From Saccharopolyspora gloriosae (GTDB taxonomy: Bacteria > Actinomycetota > Actinomycetes > Mycobacteriales > Pseudonocardiaceae), in the NCBI RefSeq assembly GCF_022828475.1, contig NZ_CP059557.1, positions 3,147,470-3,211,469 of the forward strand: a stretch of DNA of 64,000 bases. The letters are read 5' to 3'. Shown here piece by piece: positions 20,787 through 29,950 of this stretch. Made by a program: the position numbers and the translations under genes. The stretch's first letter is position 1. Every line of letters begins with the position of its first letter. Below the pieces are notes generated by a model, which saw only the letters and a list, made by a program, of their open reading frames with translations, was not told the origin of the DNA and ran no database searches.

Positions 20787-22139
20787 GTGAGCGAGCACAG
20801 GGAGACCACTGCGGACGATCATGACGCCGGTCTGCGGCAGGCCGAGGACGAGGTCGTCGGGCTGGCCAGCGACTTGATCAGGATCGATACGACGAACACG
20901 GGCGATCCGGCGACGCTGGCCGGCGAGCGGGTCGCCGCGGAGTACGTCGCGGACAAGCTGGCGGAGGTCGGGTACGAGACGACCTACGTCGAGTCCGGTG
21001 ACCACCCGGGCCGTGGGAATGTGATCGCGCGGCTGCCCGGTGCCGGGTCGGACCGGGGCGGGCTGCTGGTGCACGGGCATCTCGACGTGGTGCCCGCGGA
21101 CGCCTCCGAATGGTCGGTGCACCCGTTCTCGGGGGCGGTGCAGGACGGCTACGTGTGGGGGCGCGGCGCCGTTGACATGAAGGACATGCTGGCCATGAGC
21201 CTGGCCGTGGCGCGGCGGTTCAAGCGGGACGGGATCACGCCGAAGCGGGACATCGTGTTCGCGTTCCTGGCCGACGAGGAAGCCGGGGGACTGCAGGGCG
21301 CGCAGTGGCTGGCGGATCACCGGCCGGAGCTGTTCGAGGGCTGCACGGAGGCGATCAGCGAGGTCGGCGGCTACTCGGTGACGTTCAAGGACGGGGTTCG
21401 CGCCTACTTGGTGCAGACCGCGGAGAAGGGCATCCGCTGGCTGAAGCTGCGCACTCGGGCGCGGGCCGGGCACGGGTCGATGGTGCACGAGGACAACGCG
21501 GTGACGCAGCTGGCCGAGGCGGTCTCGAAGCTGGGCCGTCACCGGTTCCCGCTGGTGCTCAACGACTCGGTGCGGGAGTTCCTCGACGGGGTCACGGAGT
21601 TGACCGGGTGGGACTTCCCGGCCGACGACCTGGACGGTTCCGTGGCGAAGTTGGGGAACCTGTCGCGGATCGTCGGAGCGACGCTGCGGGACACGGCGAA
21701 TCCGACGATGCTCACCGCCGGGTACAAGCACAACGTGATCCCGTCGGTGGCGGAGGCCGCGGTGGACTGCCGGATCCTGCCGGGGCGCGAAGAGGAGTTC
21801 GACCGCGAGCTCGCCGAGCTGCTCGGTCCGGACGTCGAACGGGAATGGGTCGGGCTGCCGCCGGTCGAGACGAAGTTCGAAGGCCGCTTGGTGGACATGA
21901 TGAGCACGTCGCTGATCGCCGAAGATCCGGCGGCGAAGACCTTGCCGTACATGATGTCCGGTGGCACCGACGCGAAATCGTTCAGCAGGCTCGGCATGAA
22001 CTGCTACGGCTTCGCGCCGCTGCGACTGCCTGCCGAACTCGACTTCAGCGCCCTGTTCCACGGCGTCGACGAGCGCGTTCCCGTGGACGCGCTGCGGTTC
22101 GGAACGCGGGTCCTGGACCGGTTCCTGCGCGAAGCCTGA
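20787..22139 (+). CDS. M20 family metallopeptidase
   Basis: 450 residues, GTG start. The two-zinc active site is complete: LLVHGHLDVVPAD (His and catalytic Asp), GRGAVDMKDMLAM (bridging Asp), FLADEEAGG (catalytic Glu and ligand Glu) and GGTDAKSF near the end. The dimerisation domain lies between (ARAGHGSMVHEDN). It belongs to the ArgE/DapE/CPG2-like exopeptidases that cut dipeptides or N-acyl amino acids; substrate unknown. It precedes the pqq operon by 660 bases, but I see no reason to make it the PqqA-processing protease. Confidence 0.85.
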   Translation: MSEHRETTADDHDAGLRQAEDEVVGLASDLIRIDTTNTGDPATLAGERVAAEYVADKLAEVGYETTYVESGDHPGRGNVIARLPGAGSDRGGLLVHGHLDVVPADASEWSVHPFSGAVQDGYVWGRGAVDMKDMLAMSLAVARRFKRDGITPKRDIVFAFLADEEAGGLQGAQWLADHRPELFEGCTEAISEVGGYSVTFKDGVRAYLVQTAEKGIRWLKLRTRARAGHGSMVHEDNAVTQLAEAVSKLGRHRFPLVLNDSVREFLDGVTELTGWDFPADDLDGSVAKLGNLSRIVGATLRDTANPTMLTAGYKHNVIPSVAEAAVDCRILPGREEEFDRELAELLGPDVEREWVGLPPVETKFEGRLVDMMSTSLIAEDPAAKTLPYMMSGGTDAKSFSRLGMNCYGFAPLRLPAELDFSALFHGVDERVPVDALRFGTRVLDRFLREA

Positions 22140-22290
22140 GCAGCGGGCGCGAGGTGGGCGAGTACCTGATCGGTCACCTCGACGTCGACGAGGTGGCGTT
22201 CACCGGCACCATGGAGGACACCGGCCGAGAGCAGTACGAGCGCAGGGTCGCGGTGACGCAGACCGGCGTCTTCCTGGGGGATGAAGTCCT
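22140..22290 (+). pseudogene. Aldehyde dehydrogenase scrap
   Basis: Directly after the peptidase stop the plus strand reads SGREVGEYLIGHLDVDEV then AFTGTM, the region just before the catalytic part of NAD aldehyde dehydrogenases (normally VAFTGSTEAG). Nothing else of the enzyme follows. Short, so only suggestive. Confidence 0.4.
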
Positions 22291-22798
22291 GCGCGGGCTT
22301 GCTCAAAGCGTCCGACTTCCTGCCGGGCGTCGAAGCCGGTCTGGAAAGCGGTGACTCCGGTTCCGGGCGAGCTGATCTCGGTGGCTTCGAAGATCTCTTC
22401 GGGCGACGAGCCGAGGTCGAGAGTGACTCGGCTGTGGGTCTGGACGTGTCCCTGGGAGGCACGCATGACCGTCGGGCTTGCAGATGATTCCAGTCCCCGG
22501 GGCTTGCCGAGGCGAGCTTCGAGGAACGCGCCGGTGTCAACGATTTCGCGGTCGTTTGCACCTCCCGCGAAGCCGCGCGACAAGCCTGCGAACTGCGCGA
22601 CGTGTCAGAAGCCGCGTTGCGAGAGCCGGAGATCCGCACCGGCGCAGCGGAGAAACGAACAGGGCTGATCCTGCGCCGCCGCTCGTCCCGGGAGACGCAC
22701 CTTTGGTCGGGGATCGGGATCCACTGGTTGCCGATGGGTTGTCACGGAACCACTGATCGCGGAGGCTCGATGTCATCCCGTTGATCGAGGAGGATGGC
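22291..22798. other. Intergenic stretch upstream of pqqA
   Basis: About 510 bases. Open frames on both strands (for example minus 22200-22583) have some protein-like sequence but no family I recognise. The pqq promoter must lie here; I cannot pick out its boxes. The 28-bp RuMP element is not present. Confidence 0.4.
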
Positions 22799-22873
22799 AT
22801 GAACTGGGAAAAGCCTGAATACACCGTGATCGAGGTCTGCGCCGAGGCGACCGGCTACTTCCACCGGGGCTAA
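22799..22873 (+). CDS. pqqA: PQQ precursor peptide PqqA (operon copy)
   Basis: 24 residues, GAGGAGG ribosome site just upstream. It has the full PqqA pattern: Trp3, Lys5-Pro6 after the start, then Glu16-Ala-Thr-Gly-Tyr20. Glu and Tyr spaced E-x3-Y are the residues the radical SAM enzyme PqqE crosslinks to make PQQ. Length equals the usual 22-29 residues. It ends 3 bases before pqqB, so it is the first gene of a compact pqqABCDE operon. A Cys at position 14 is a feature shared with the second copy at 31271. The identification rests on both motif and context. Confidence 0.92.
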   Translation: MNWEKPEYTVIEVCAEATGYFHRG

Positions 22874-22876
22874 CCG

Positions 22877-23764
22877 GTGCTGCTGCGTTGTCTCGGAGTC
22901 GCCGCGGGCGGCGGTTTCCCGCAGTGGAACTGCGCCTGCGGCGGCTGCCGCGCGGCCCGAGAACGGCCGGAACGAGCCAGCATGCACGCCGGTCTCGCCG
23001 TCTCCGGGACGGGACAGCGGTGGTTCCTGCTCAACGCCACCCCGGACGTGCACCACCAGATCGCAGCCGACCCGAAGCTGCACCCCGGCCCCGGCCCGCG
23101 GGACACCCCGGTGTCCGGGGTACTGCTCACCGACGCCGAATTCGACCACACCATCGGTCTGCTCATGCTGCGCGAAGGCGCGGACCTCGTCGTGCACGGC
23201 ACGCCCGAGGTGCTCGAAGCGCTCGAAACGCGGTTCCCGGTGCGGGACCTGCTCAGCGACTACGCCGCGATCGACTGGCGGCCGGTGGAACCGGGCGAGC
23301 CGATCGAGCTGGACGAGCGCCTGCGCGCGACTCCGTTCCGGACCGGCGGCAAGCCGCCGCGCTACGTGGGCTCATCGGACCGCCCGAACTGGGAGCTGGG
23401 CTACCGGCTGGAGGACACCGCGACCGGCGGTACGGCGGTGTACGCCCCGACGGTGCCCCGCTGGGACGACGCCTTCGCCGCACAGGTCTCCGACGTCGAC
23501 TGCGTGTTCTGCGACGGCACCTTCCACACCGATGACGAGATGTCGCGCCAGGGCACGGGTTCCCGGCCGGGGTTGTCCATGGGGCACATGCCCGTCGACG
23601 GCCCGGACGGCTCCGCGCGGAAGCTGGCCGAGCTGCCCGGTCGCAAGATCTACGTCCACGTCAACAACACCAACCCGATCCTCGCCGAGGGGTCCGCGGA
23701 ACGCCGCAGCCTGCAGCGGCAGGGCATCGAGGTCGGGCACGCCGGTTTGGAGGTCGAGCTATGA
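22877..23764 (+). CDS. pqqB: PQQ biosynthesis protein PqqB
   Basis: 295 residues, GTG start 3 bases after pqqA. PqqB is a metallo-beta-lactamase-fold protein acting late in PQQ maturation, as a proposed hydroxylase of the crosslinked intermediate. Family motifs visible: LGVAAGGGFPQWNC at the start, a Cys-rich CACGGCRAAR, LLTDAEFDHTIGLLMLR and DGTFHTDDEM, and LSMGHMPVDG toward the end. Length is normal (about 300). It overlaps pqqC by four bases (ATGA), which implies coupled translation. Confidence 0.93.
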   Translation: MLLRCLGVAAGGGFPQWNCACGGCRAARERPERASMHAGLAVSGTGQRWFLLNATPDVHHQIAADPKLHPGPGPRDTPVSGVLLTDAEFDHTIGLLMLREGADLVVHGTPEVLEALETRFPVRDLLSDYAAIDWRPVEPGEPIELDERLRATPFRTGGKPPRYVGSSDRPNWELGYRLEDTATGGTAVYAPTVPRWDDAFAAQVSDVDCVFCDGTFHTDDEMSRQGTGSRPGLSMGHMPVDGPDGSARKLAELPGRKIYVHVNNTNPILAEGSAERRSLQRQGIEVGHAGLEVEL

Positions 23765-24456
23765 CGCCGTTGTCCGCTGCGGAGTTCGAGGAGGAGCTGC
23801 GGGAGGTCGGCGAGCGGCGCTACCACCACCTGCACCCGTTCAACGAGCGGATGCACGCCGGCGACCTCACCGAGGAGGAGTTCCGCGGCTGGGCGCGCAA
23901 CCGCTTCTACTACCAGCTCAACCTGCCGATCAAGGATGCCTACATCCTCACCAAACTGCCCGGCGCGGAGCACCGCAGGCGGTGGATCAAGCGCATCACC
24001 GACCACGACGGCACGCCGGGCACCGAGGGCGGCATCGAGCGCTGGGTGCGGCTCGGCGAGGCGGTCGGGCTCACCCGCGAGGAGCTGCACGACACCCGCA
24101 CGGTGCTGCCCGGGGTGCGCTTCGCGGTGGACGCCTACGTGGAGTTCTGCCGCGACCGGTCGTGGCTGGAGGCGGTGGCCTCGGCGTTGACCGAGTTGTT
24201 CGCCCCGGATCTGCTCAGCCGCCGCATCACCGACGTGCGCGAGCACTACCCGTGGATCGGCGCCGAGGGCCTGGAGTACTTCCGGGTCCGGCTGACCCAG
24301 CAGCCCGCCGACATCGAGCACCTGCTGGAGCTGGTGCTCGACAACGCGACGACGCGGGAGCAGCAGGAGGCCTGCGTGCGGGCGCTGGAGTTCAAGTGCG
24401 ACGTGCTGTGGACCCTGCTGGACACGGTGCAGCTGACGTTCGGCAAGGACTCTTGA
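23761..24456 (+). CDS. pqqC: Pyrroloquinoline-quinone synthase PqqC
   Basis: 231 residues. PqqC is a cofactor-free all-helical oxidase that closes the ring and performs the last eight-electron oxidation with O2. Recognisable stretches: YHHLHPFNERMHAG, RNRFYYQLNLPIKDA, then ERWVRLGEAVGL, FRVRLTQQPADIEHLLELV and a final LDTVQLTFG. The conserved His, Tyr and Arg positions of the family are present. Start overlaps the pqqB stop and its stop overlaps the pqqD start. Confidence 0.95.
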   Translation: MTPLSAAEFEEELREVGERRYHHLHPFNERMHAGDLTEEEFRGWARNRFYYQLNLPIKDAYILTKLPGAEHRRRWIKRITDHDGTPGTEGGIERWVRLGEAVGLTREELHDTRTVLPGVRFAVDAYVEFCRDRSWLEAVASALTELFAPDLLSRRITDVREHYPWIGAEGLEYFRVRLTQQPADIEHLLELVLDNATTREQQEACVRALEFKCDVLWTLLDTVQLTFGKDS

Positions 24457-24719
24457 TGGACCTCGACGGCAGGCCGCGCCTGGTGCCCAAGGGCAGGCTG
24501 CGCTTCGACAAGGTGCGCGGCGACGACATGCTGCTGCTGCCCGAGCGGGTGGTGCGGCTCAACACCTCCAGCGCCGCGATCCTGCGGCTGTGCGACGGCA
24601 CCCGCACCGCGGTCGAGATCGTCGCGAAGCTGGAAGCCGAATTCGAGGCCGACGGCCTGTCCGACGACGTGCTGGAATTCCTGCGCGAAGCGCGCGAAAA
24701 AGGCTGGGTGACGACATGA
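24456..24719 (+). CDS. pqqD: PQQ biosynthesis chaperone PqqD
   Basis: 87 residues, ATG overlapping the pqqC stop (TGATG). PqqD is the RiPP recognition element that binds PqqA and presents it to PqqE. The small winged-helix sequence is typical: ERVVRLNTSSAAILRLCDG, a helix with VEIVAKLEAEF and FLREAREKGWV at the end. It overlaps pqqE by four bases. Confidence 0.93.
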   Translation: MDLDGRPRLVPKGRLRFDKVRGDDMLLLPERVVRLNTSSAAILRLCDGTRTAVEIVAKLEAEFEADGLSDDVLEFLREAREKGWVTT

Positions 24720-25789
24720 TCAACGCGCCTTACGGCTTGCTGGCCGAGCTCACCCACAAGTGCCCGCTGCACTGCTTGTACTGCTCCAACCCGCTGGCGC
24801 TGCGGCCGCGCGAGGAGGAACTGGGTACCGAGGACTGGCTGCGGGTGATCCGGGAGGCCGCCGAGCTCGGCGTGCTGCAGGTGCACTTCTCCGGCGGCGA
24901 GCCGTTGCTGCGCAACGATCTGGAGGAGCTGATCGCCGAGGCGGACCGCTGCGAGCTCTACACCAACCTGATCACCAGCGGGCTCGGGCTCACCGAGCGC
25001 CGGGCGAAAGGACTGGTCGCCGCCGGTCTCAACAGCGCGCAGCTGAGCGTCCAAGGCGACAACCCGGAGTCCACCGCGCTGATCGCGGACAGCAAGCGGT
25101 TCGACAAGAAGGTGGAGGCGGCGGGCATCATCCGCGAGAGCGGACTGCCGCTGAACATGAACGTCGTGCTGCACCGGCTCAACCTCGACCGGCTGGATGC
25201 GATCATCGACGTCTGCGACTCCTGGGGCGCCGAGCGCCTGGAGCTGGCCAACACCCAGTACTACGGCTGGGGGTTGCGCAACCGCGAGGTGCTGATGCCC
25301 AGCCGCGAGCAGCTGGCCCGCGGCGAGGAAGTTTACCGGCGCCGCAAGGAGGAGCTGGCAGGCCGCATGGAGCTGCTGTGGATCCTGCCGGATTACTACG
25401 AGCGGTATCCGAAGCCGTGCATGGGCGGGTGGGCGCATTCCAGCTTCACCGTCGCCCCGGACGGAATGGCCTATCCGTGCCCGGTGGCCGCCGACATCGA
25501 CAGCCTCGAGTTCCCCTCGGTGCGCACCGCCGCGCTGTCCTGGATCTGGATGGAATCGCCCGCGTTCCAGGCGTTCCGGGGCACCGACTGGATGCCCGAT
25601 CCGTGCCGCAGCTGCGCGCGCAAGGAAATCGACTTCGGGGGCTGCCGCTGCCAGGCGTTCGCGCTGACCGGGGACGCCGCGCGCACCGACCCGGTTTGTG
25701 TGCACTCGCCGGACCACCACCTGATCTCCGATGCCGTGGAGCGCGCCAACGGCGACACTCCGGCGCCGGACCCGGTCTTCCGCCGGTAG
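24716..25789 (+). CDS. pqqE: Radical SAM/SPASM enzyme PqqE
   Basis: 357 residues. PqqE forms the Glu-Tyr carbon-carbon crosslink in PqqA. The radical SAM cluster motif is CPLHCLYC near residue 16, with HFSGGEPLLR for SAM binding. The C-terminal SPASM region carries further cysteines (PKPCMGGW, YPCPVAA, DPCRSCARKE and GGCRCQAF, DPVCVHS), enough for the two auxiliary clusters. Last gene of the operon. No pqqF/G-type protease gene follows; the operon ends toward the strong hairpin at 26072. Confidence 0.95.
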   Translation: MINAPYGLLAELTHKCPLHCLYCSNPLALRPREEELGTEDWLRVIREAAELGVLQVHFSGGEPLLRNDLEELIAEADRCELYTNLITSGLGLTERRAKGLVAAGLNSAQLSVQGDNPESTALIADSKRFDKKVEAAGIIRESGLPLNMNVVLHRLNLDRLDAIIDVCDSWGAERLELANTQYYGWGLRNREVLMPSREQLARGEEVYRRRKEELAGRMELLWILPDYYERYPKPCMGGWAHSSFTVAPDGMAYPCPVAADIDSLEFPSVRTAALSWIWMESPAFQAFRGTDWMPDPCRSCARKEIDFGGCRCQAFALTGDAARTDPVCVHSPDHHLISDAVERANGDTPAPDPVFRR

Positions 25790-26071
25790 GCCTGCTCGTA
25801 CGGAATGGTCCTGTGCCGAATCAGCGTGGGACTCGGTGATCGCGAGCCCGGCCGGCGAGCATCCGTTGATAGCGCAGGGTTTCACTCCCAGTTACGGCAT
25901 TCTCACGAAGCCGAAGCACCGGTGGTCGACGACGATTCAGACGTCGTCGACGTGGGTCCGACCGTTGAGGTGAGAACGTGTCGTCGTGCCGGTCGCTTCG
26001 GGCACGACAGAGCACCCCCACCGGCAGTCCCTTGCCGCGTCCCGCACTTGTGAGCGGTCCACTCCACGCGC

Positions 26072-26115
26072 TCGAAGGCACCCCCACCGGCGAATCGCGG
26101 TGGGGGTGCCTTCGA
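26072..26115. terminator. Bidirectional terminator between pqqE and tkt
   Basis: A perfect 18-bp stem (26072-26089 with 26098-26115, containing GGCACCCCCACCG) and an 8-base loop, lying between two converging operons: pqqABCDE from the left and the RuMP genes from the right. It can serve both. Confidence 0.85.
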
Positions 26116-26166
26116 AGCTCTGCGAGCCGGGCGGTCAGGTGCTCGGCAGCGCGGGTGGGGCGTGCG

Positions 26167-28284
26167 TCAGCTCGACCGGGCCGCGCGCAGTGCGCGCCGG
26201 GCGGCTTCGGTGACCGCTTCGGGAGTGAACCCGAACTCGGTGAACAGCGTCCGCTGGTCGGCCGAGGCGCCGAAGTGCTCCAGCGAGACGACCTCGCCCG
26301 CGTCCCCGACGAAGCGGTGCCAGCACTGCGCGATCCCGGCCTCCACGGCGACCCGTGCGCGCACCGCCGGGGGCAGCACCGCGCGGCGGTAGGACTCGTC
26401 CTGCGCGTCGAACCACTCCACGCACGGCATGGACACGACCCGGGTGGCCACTCCCTCGGACTCCAGGGACTTCCTGGCTGCCACGGCCAGCTGCACCTCG
26501 GAACCGGTGGCGATCAGCACCACCTCGGGCTCGCCCGACGATGCCTCGGCGAGGACGTAGCCGCCGCGGGACACGCCTTCCGGATTCGTGCCCTCGAGGA
26601 TCGGCACCCCCTGCCGGGTCAGCGCCAGCCCGGTGGGGCCGTCGGAGTGTTCCAGGGCGGCCTTCCACACCGCAGCGGTCTCGTTGGCGTCGGCAGGGCG
26701 CGCGACCGCCAGACCCGGGATGGCCCGCAGCCCGGCGAGGTGCTCGACGGGCTGGTGCGTCGGCCCGTCCTCACCGAGGCCGATCGAGTCGTGGGTCCAG
26801 ACGTAGATCACGGGCTGGTGCATCAGCGCCGCCAGCCGCACGGCCGGGCGCATGTAGTCGCTGAAGACCAGGAACGTGCCGCCGTAGGGGCGGGTCCCGC
26901 CGTGCAGCGCGATGCCGTTGAGGATCGAGCCCATGGCGTGCTCTCGGATGCCGAAGTGCAGCGTCCGCCCGTAGGGGTTGGCGTTCCACGTGCTGGTGGA
27001 GGTGCTCTCCGGCCCGAACGAGTCCGCGCCCTTCATGGTGGTGTTGTTGCTCTCCGCCAGGTCGGCGGAGCCGCCCCACAGTTCCGGCAGCACGTCCGCC
27101 AGGTACGCCAGCACCTCGGCCGATGCCTTCCGGGTCGCGACGTCCTTCTCCGCGAGATCCCAGCTCGGCAGCCCGTCGGCCCACCCTGACGGCAGTTCGC
27201 GCGCCTGCATCCGGTGCAGCAGCGCCTTGCGCCGCGGGTTGGCCTCGGCCCACGCGTCGAAGGCGATCTGCCACTTCTCGCGGGCGGCCCGGCCGCGTTC
27301 GCCGACCGCTCGGGTGTGGTCCAGCACCCCGTCGTCGACCTGGAACGTCCGGTCGGGGTCGAACCCCAGCAGGTTCTTGACCTCGGCGAGCTCCTCGGCG
27401 CCCAGCGCGGCGCCGTGCGCCTTGCCGGTGTTCATCTTGGTCGGCGCCGGGTAGCCGATGACCGTGCGCAGCACGATCAGCGTCGGCCGGTGGGTCTCCG
27501 CCCGGGCGGCCTTGAGCGCCTCGAGCAGGTCGGTGATGCGCTCGCCGCCGTCGACGGTCACCACGTGCCAGCCGTAGGCCTCGTAGCGCTTCGCGGTGTC
27601 CTCGGACAGCGCGATCTTGGTGTCGTCCTCGATTGAGATCTCGTTCGCGTCGTAGATCACCGTGAGGTCGCCCAGCTGCTGAGTGCCCGCCAGCGACGAA
27701 GCCTCGGAGGTGACGCCCTCCTCGATGTCGCCGTCGGAGGCGATCACGTAGATCCGGTGGTCGAAAACGCTTTCACCGGGCGCGGGCTCGGGATCGAGCA
27801 GGCCGCGTTCGCGCCGGGCCGCCATCGCCATGCCCACCGCGTTCGCCAAACCCTGGCCCAACGGTCCGGTCGTGGTCTCCACGCCGCTGGTGTGCCCGTA
27901 CTCGGGGTGGCCAGGGGTGAGCGAGCCCCAGGTGCGCAGCGCCTTGATGTCGTTGATCTCCAGCCCGTACCCGGACAGGAACAACTGCACGTACAGCGTC
28001 AGGCTGGAGTGGCCCGCCGAGAGCACGAACCTGTCCCGGCCGAGCCAGTTCGGGTCGTTCGGATCGTGTCGCATGACGTGCTGGAACAGCGCGTAGGCGG
28101 CCGGCGCCAGGCTCATCGCGGTGCCCGGGTGGCCGCTGCCGCACTGCTCCACCGCGTCGGCGGCCAGCACGCGGGCGGTGTCGATAGCCCGCACGTCCAG
28201 CTCGGTCCAGTCGCTGGGGACGGCGGCGGTCGTCAAGCGGGTGATGTCGTCGCTCACGCGACGATCGGCTTCGTTCGCGGTCAT
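26167..28284 (-). CDS. tkt: Transketolase (RuMP cycle)
   Basis: 705 residues from the ATG at 28284 (AGGAG upstream). Thiamine diphosphate enzyme moving two-carbon units between sugar phosphates. Visible motifs: QCGSGHPGTAMSL, LSAGHSSLTLYV, TGPLGQGLANAVGMA, the ThDP motif SDGDIEEGVTSEA, FGIREHAMGSILNGIALHG and VWTHDSIGLGEDGPTHQPVEH. Full length, single polypeptide. Its place downstream of hps and rpe on the same strand marks it as the copy that regenerates ribulose 5-phosphate for formaldehyde fixation, rather than only a housekeeping copy. Confidence 0.95.
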   Translation of the reverse strand: MTANEADRRVSDDITRLTTAAVPSDWTELDVRAIDTARVLAADAVEQCGSGHPGTAMSLAPAAYALFQHVMRHDPNDPNWLGRDRFVLSAGHSSLTLYVQLFLSGYGLEINDIKALRTWGSLTPGHPEYGHTSGVETTTGPLGQGLANAVGMAMAARRERGLLDPEPAPGESVFDHRIYVIASDGDIEEGVTSEASSLAGTQQLGDLTVIYDANEISIEDDTKIALSEDTAKRYEAYGWHVVTVDGGERITDLLEALKAARAETHRPTLIVLRTVIGYPAPTKMNTGKAHGAALGAEELAEVKNLLGFDPDRTFQVDDGVLDHTRAVGERGRAAREKWQIAFDAWAEANPRRKALLHRMQARELPSGWADGLPSWDLAEKDVATRKASAEVLAYLADVLPELWGGSADLAESNNTTMKGADSFGPESTSTSTWNANPYGRTLHFGIREHAMGSILNGIALHGGTRPYGGTFLVFSDYMRPAVRLAALMHQPVIYVWTHDSIGLGEDGPTHQPVEHLAGLRAIPGLAVARPADANETAAVWKAALEHSDGPTGLALTRQGVPILEGTNPEGVSRGGYVLAEASSGEPEVVLIATGSEVQLAVAARKSLESEGVATRVVSMPCVEWFDAQDESYRRAVLPPAVRARVAVEAGIAQCWHRFVGDAGEVVSLEHFGASADQRTLFTEFGFTPEAVTEAARRALRAARSS

Positions 28285-28577
28285 GAACGCGCACTCCTGA
28301 CGCTCGTGGTGCTTCGTTGGTCTTTGCTGGGGGCTGGGTCCTGGCTGCGCGCTTGGGGGCCGTGCAGGATGATCTTTTGATCTGTGTCTTGTCAGCGGCG
28401 GAGCCGATGAGCAGTGACCGGCTTGAGCGGACCGACCACCGGCGGGTTCTCGGCGGCTTCCACGCGAGGACAGCGATCTCGCTCGTGGCGGAGCCACTTG
28501 CGAAATCGATCCCGCAGCGAGGAAGCCGCCGAGGTTCCGCTACCCGACCCACTACGCGCGCCATTTCGAGGGGCCGC

Positions 28578-28841
28578 CTAAGCGGGCCAGAGCCGGGAGC
28601 GTTCGGGGTGGTCGTCGTCGATCAGGCGGTGTGCCAGGGCGATCGCCTCGTTGAAGTCGGCCTTGTGCAGTGCGGGCTCGGATCGGGCGATTCCTTCGAG
28701 GAAGTGGGACAGCCCTTCCGCCGCGCCGGGGGACACGCTGTCGTCGCGGCCGACGCGCGCGTATCGCCGGCGTAGCACCGCGGCGGCCTCCAGCAGCAAG
28801 GAACGTTGCGCTTGGTGCAGAGCTTTTTCGTTGAGCGCCAT
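28578..28841 (-). CDS. Small helical hypothetical protein in the RuMP gene row
   Basis: 87 residues from the ATG at 28841 (GAGGAAGGGG ribosome site). Predicted all-helical: LHQAQRSLLLEAAAVLRRRY, SHFLEGIARSEPALHKADF and EAIALAHRLIDDD. It sits 17 bases after rpe and before tkt on the same strand, so it is probably co-transcribed. No family comes to mind. The good ribosome site and tight spacing make it likely real; a small regulatory or assembly role is only a guess. Confidence 0.65.
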   Translation of the reverse strand: MALNEKALHQAQRSLLLEAAAVLRRRYARVGRDDSVSPGAAEGLSHFLEGIARSEPALHKADFNEAIALAHRLIDDDHPERSRLWPA

Positions 28842-28858
28842 AGGATTTCCCCTTCCTC

Positions 28859-29635
28859 TCACGCAAGTCTTCTGTGGACACTGCTCCCGTTCACGGTTTC
28901 GGGCTGCGGGGAAGTCATGGCGCGGTGCAGCTCGGCCACCGCGGCCTTCTTCCCGCCCGGGTGGGAGAGCACGGCGGAGCCCGCGACGAGGAGCTCGGCT
29001 CCCGCGTACCAGGCCGCCTTAGCGGTGGCGGTGGAGATGCCACCGTCCACCTCGATCTGCACCGCGCGACCGGAGCCGTCCACCAGCGCCCGCATCTCGG
29101 CGACCTTCTCCTCCATCGCGGGGATGTACTTCTGCCCGCCGAAACCGGGGTTGACGGTCATGATCACGATCTCGTCGAGGTGATCGAGCACGTGGTGGAC
29201 GAAGTTGAGCGGGGTGGACGGGTTGACGGCCACGCCGGCCTGCGCCCCGAGTTCGCGAATCGTGGCGAGGGTCCGCAGCAGGTGCGGGCAGGTCTCGGCG
29301 TGCACGATGACGGTCTCGCATCCGGCCGCGACGAAGTCGGCCAGCATCGGGTCCGGGTCCTGCACCATGAGGTGGGCCTCGAACGGCACGTCGCCGTACT
29401 TCCGGCAGGCAGCCACCACATCCGGGCCGAACGTCATGTTGGGCACGAAGCGCCGGTCCATGACGTCCCACTGGATGCGCCCGACGCCCGCGGCGGTGAG
29501 GCTCGCGACTTCGTTGCCGAGGTTCGCGTAGTCGGCGCCGAGGACCGAACCCACGATCACCGGTTCGTCCAACGGCCGACGCGGGGCGGAATGCCGCGCG
29601 CCCGCGTGCGGGGTCGTTCCTGGCTGATCGACCAT
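28859..29635 (-). CDS. rpe: Ribulose-phosphate 3-epimerase
   Basis: 258 residues. A TIM barrel interconverting ribulose 5-phosphate and xylulose 5-phosphate. Metal and catalytic residues: WDVMDRRFVPNMTFG, FEAHLMVQDPD, the VNPGFGGQKYIP loop, and IEVDGGIS with the catalytic Asp. The N-terminus has an extra 25-residue polar stretch compared with most Rpe; a later start is possible. It lies between hps and tkt on one strand, the RuMP rearrangement set. Confidence 0.93.
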   Translation of the reverse strand: MVDQPGTTPHAGARHSAPRRPLDEPVIVGSVLGADYANLGNEVASLTAAGVGRIQWDVMDRRFVPNMTFGPDVVAACRKYGDVPFEAHLMVQDPDPMLADFVAAGCETVIVHAETCPHLLRTLATIRELGAQAGVAVNPSTPLNFVHHVLDHLDEIVIMTVNPGFGGQKYIPAMEEKVAEMRALVDGSGRAVQIEVDGGISTATAKAAWYAGAELLVAGSAVLSHPGGKKAAVAELHRAMTSPQPETVNGSSVHRRLA

Positions 29636-29891
29636 CGAGCGATCCTCCCGATCACTTGTCCGGTTTGCTCGAGTCGGCGTCCCCGCGAAGATCGGTGAGG
29701 ACGAGTCCGCCGAGGACGCCTGAAGTCGCTACTTCGCGGTTCGGTCGGTTCCCAGGACGCAATTCGAGGCAGTGGCGACTTCGCGGTCGTGGTCGCCCTC
29801 GGCGAAATGGTGGTGGCAATTGCCCAGCGGTGATCAAGAACTGCGTCGCCGCGTCCCGGAACCGAATTGCGGGCACCGATGTCGGGGAGGT

Positions 29892-29925
29892 GAAGGGGCG
29901 GCCCGAAGAACGAACCGGCCCCTTC
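29892..29925 (-). terminator. Hairpin downstream of hps
   Basis: Inverted repeat GAAGGGGC/GCCCCTTC about 25 bases beyond the hps stop, in the 315-base gap before rpe. It could be a partial terminator that keeps hps expression higher than rpe-tkt, or stabilise the hps 3' end. I see no other gene in the gap. Confidence 0.5.
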
Positions 29926-29950
29926 CGCCTCCCGCGCATGTGCTGTGCCG

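Noticed and set aside
20787-22139. The M20 peptidase as the missing PqqA-processing protease (PqqF/G)
   Set aside because: PqqF/G are M16 inverzincin-type enzymes with HxxEH; this gene is an M20 di-zinc exopeptidase and is separated from pqqA by 660 bases.
24456-25789. Mycofactocin (mft) cluster instead of PQQ
   Set aside because: The peptide lacks the mycofactocin C-terminal Val-Tyr ending, and PqqB and PqqC are unmistakable; no mft-type dehydrogenases are present.
26072-26115. The strong palindrome as a transposon end
   Set aside because: It is a single hairpin between convergent operons with no transposase or duplicate; a terminator explains it.
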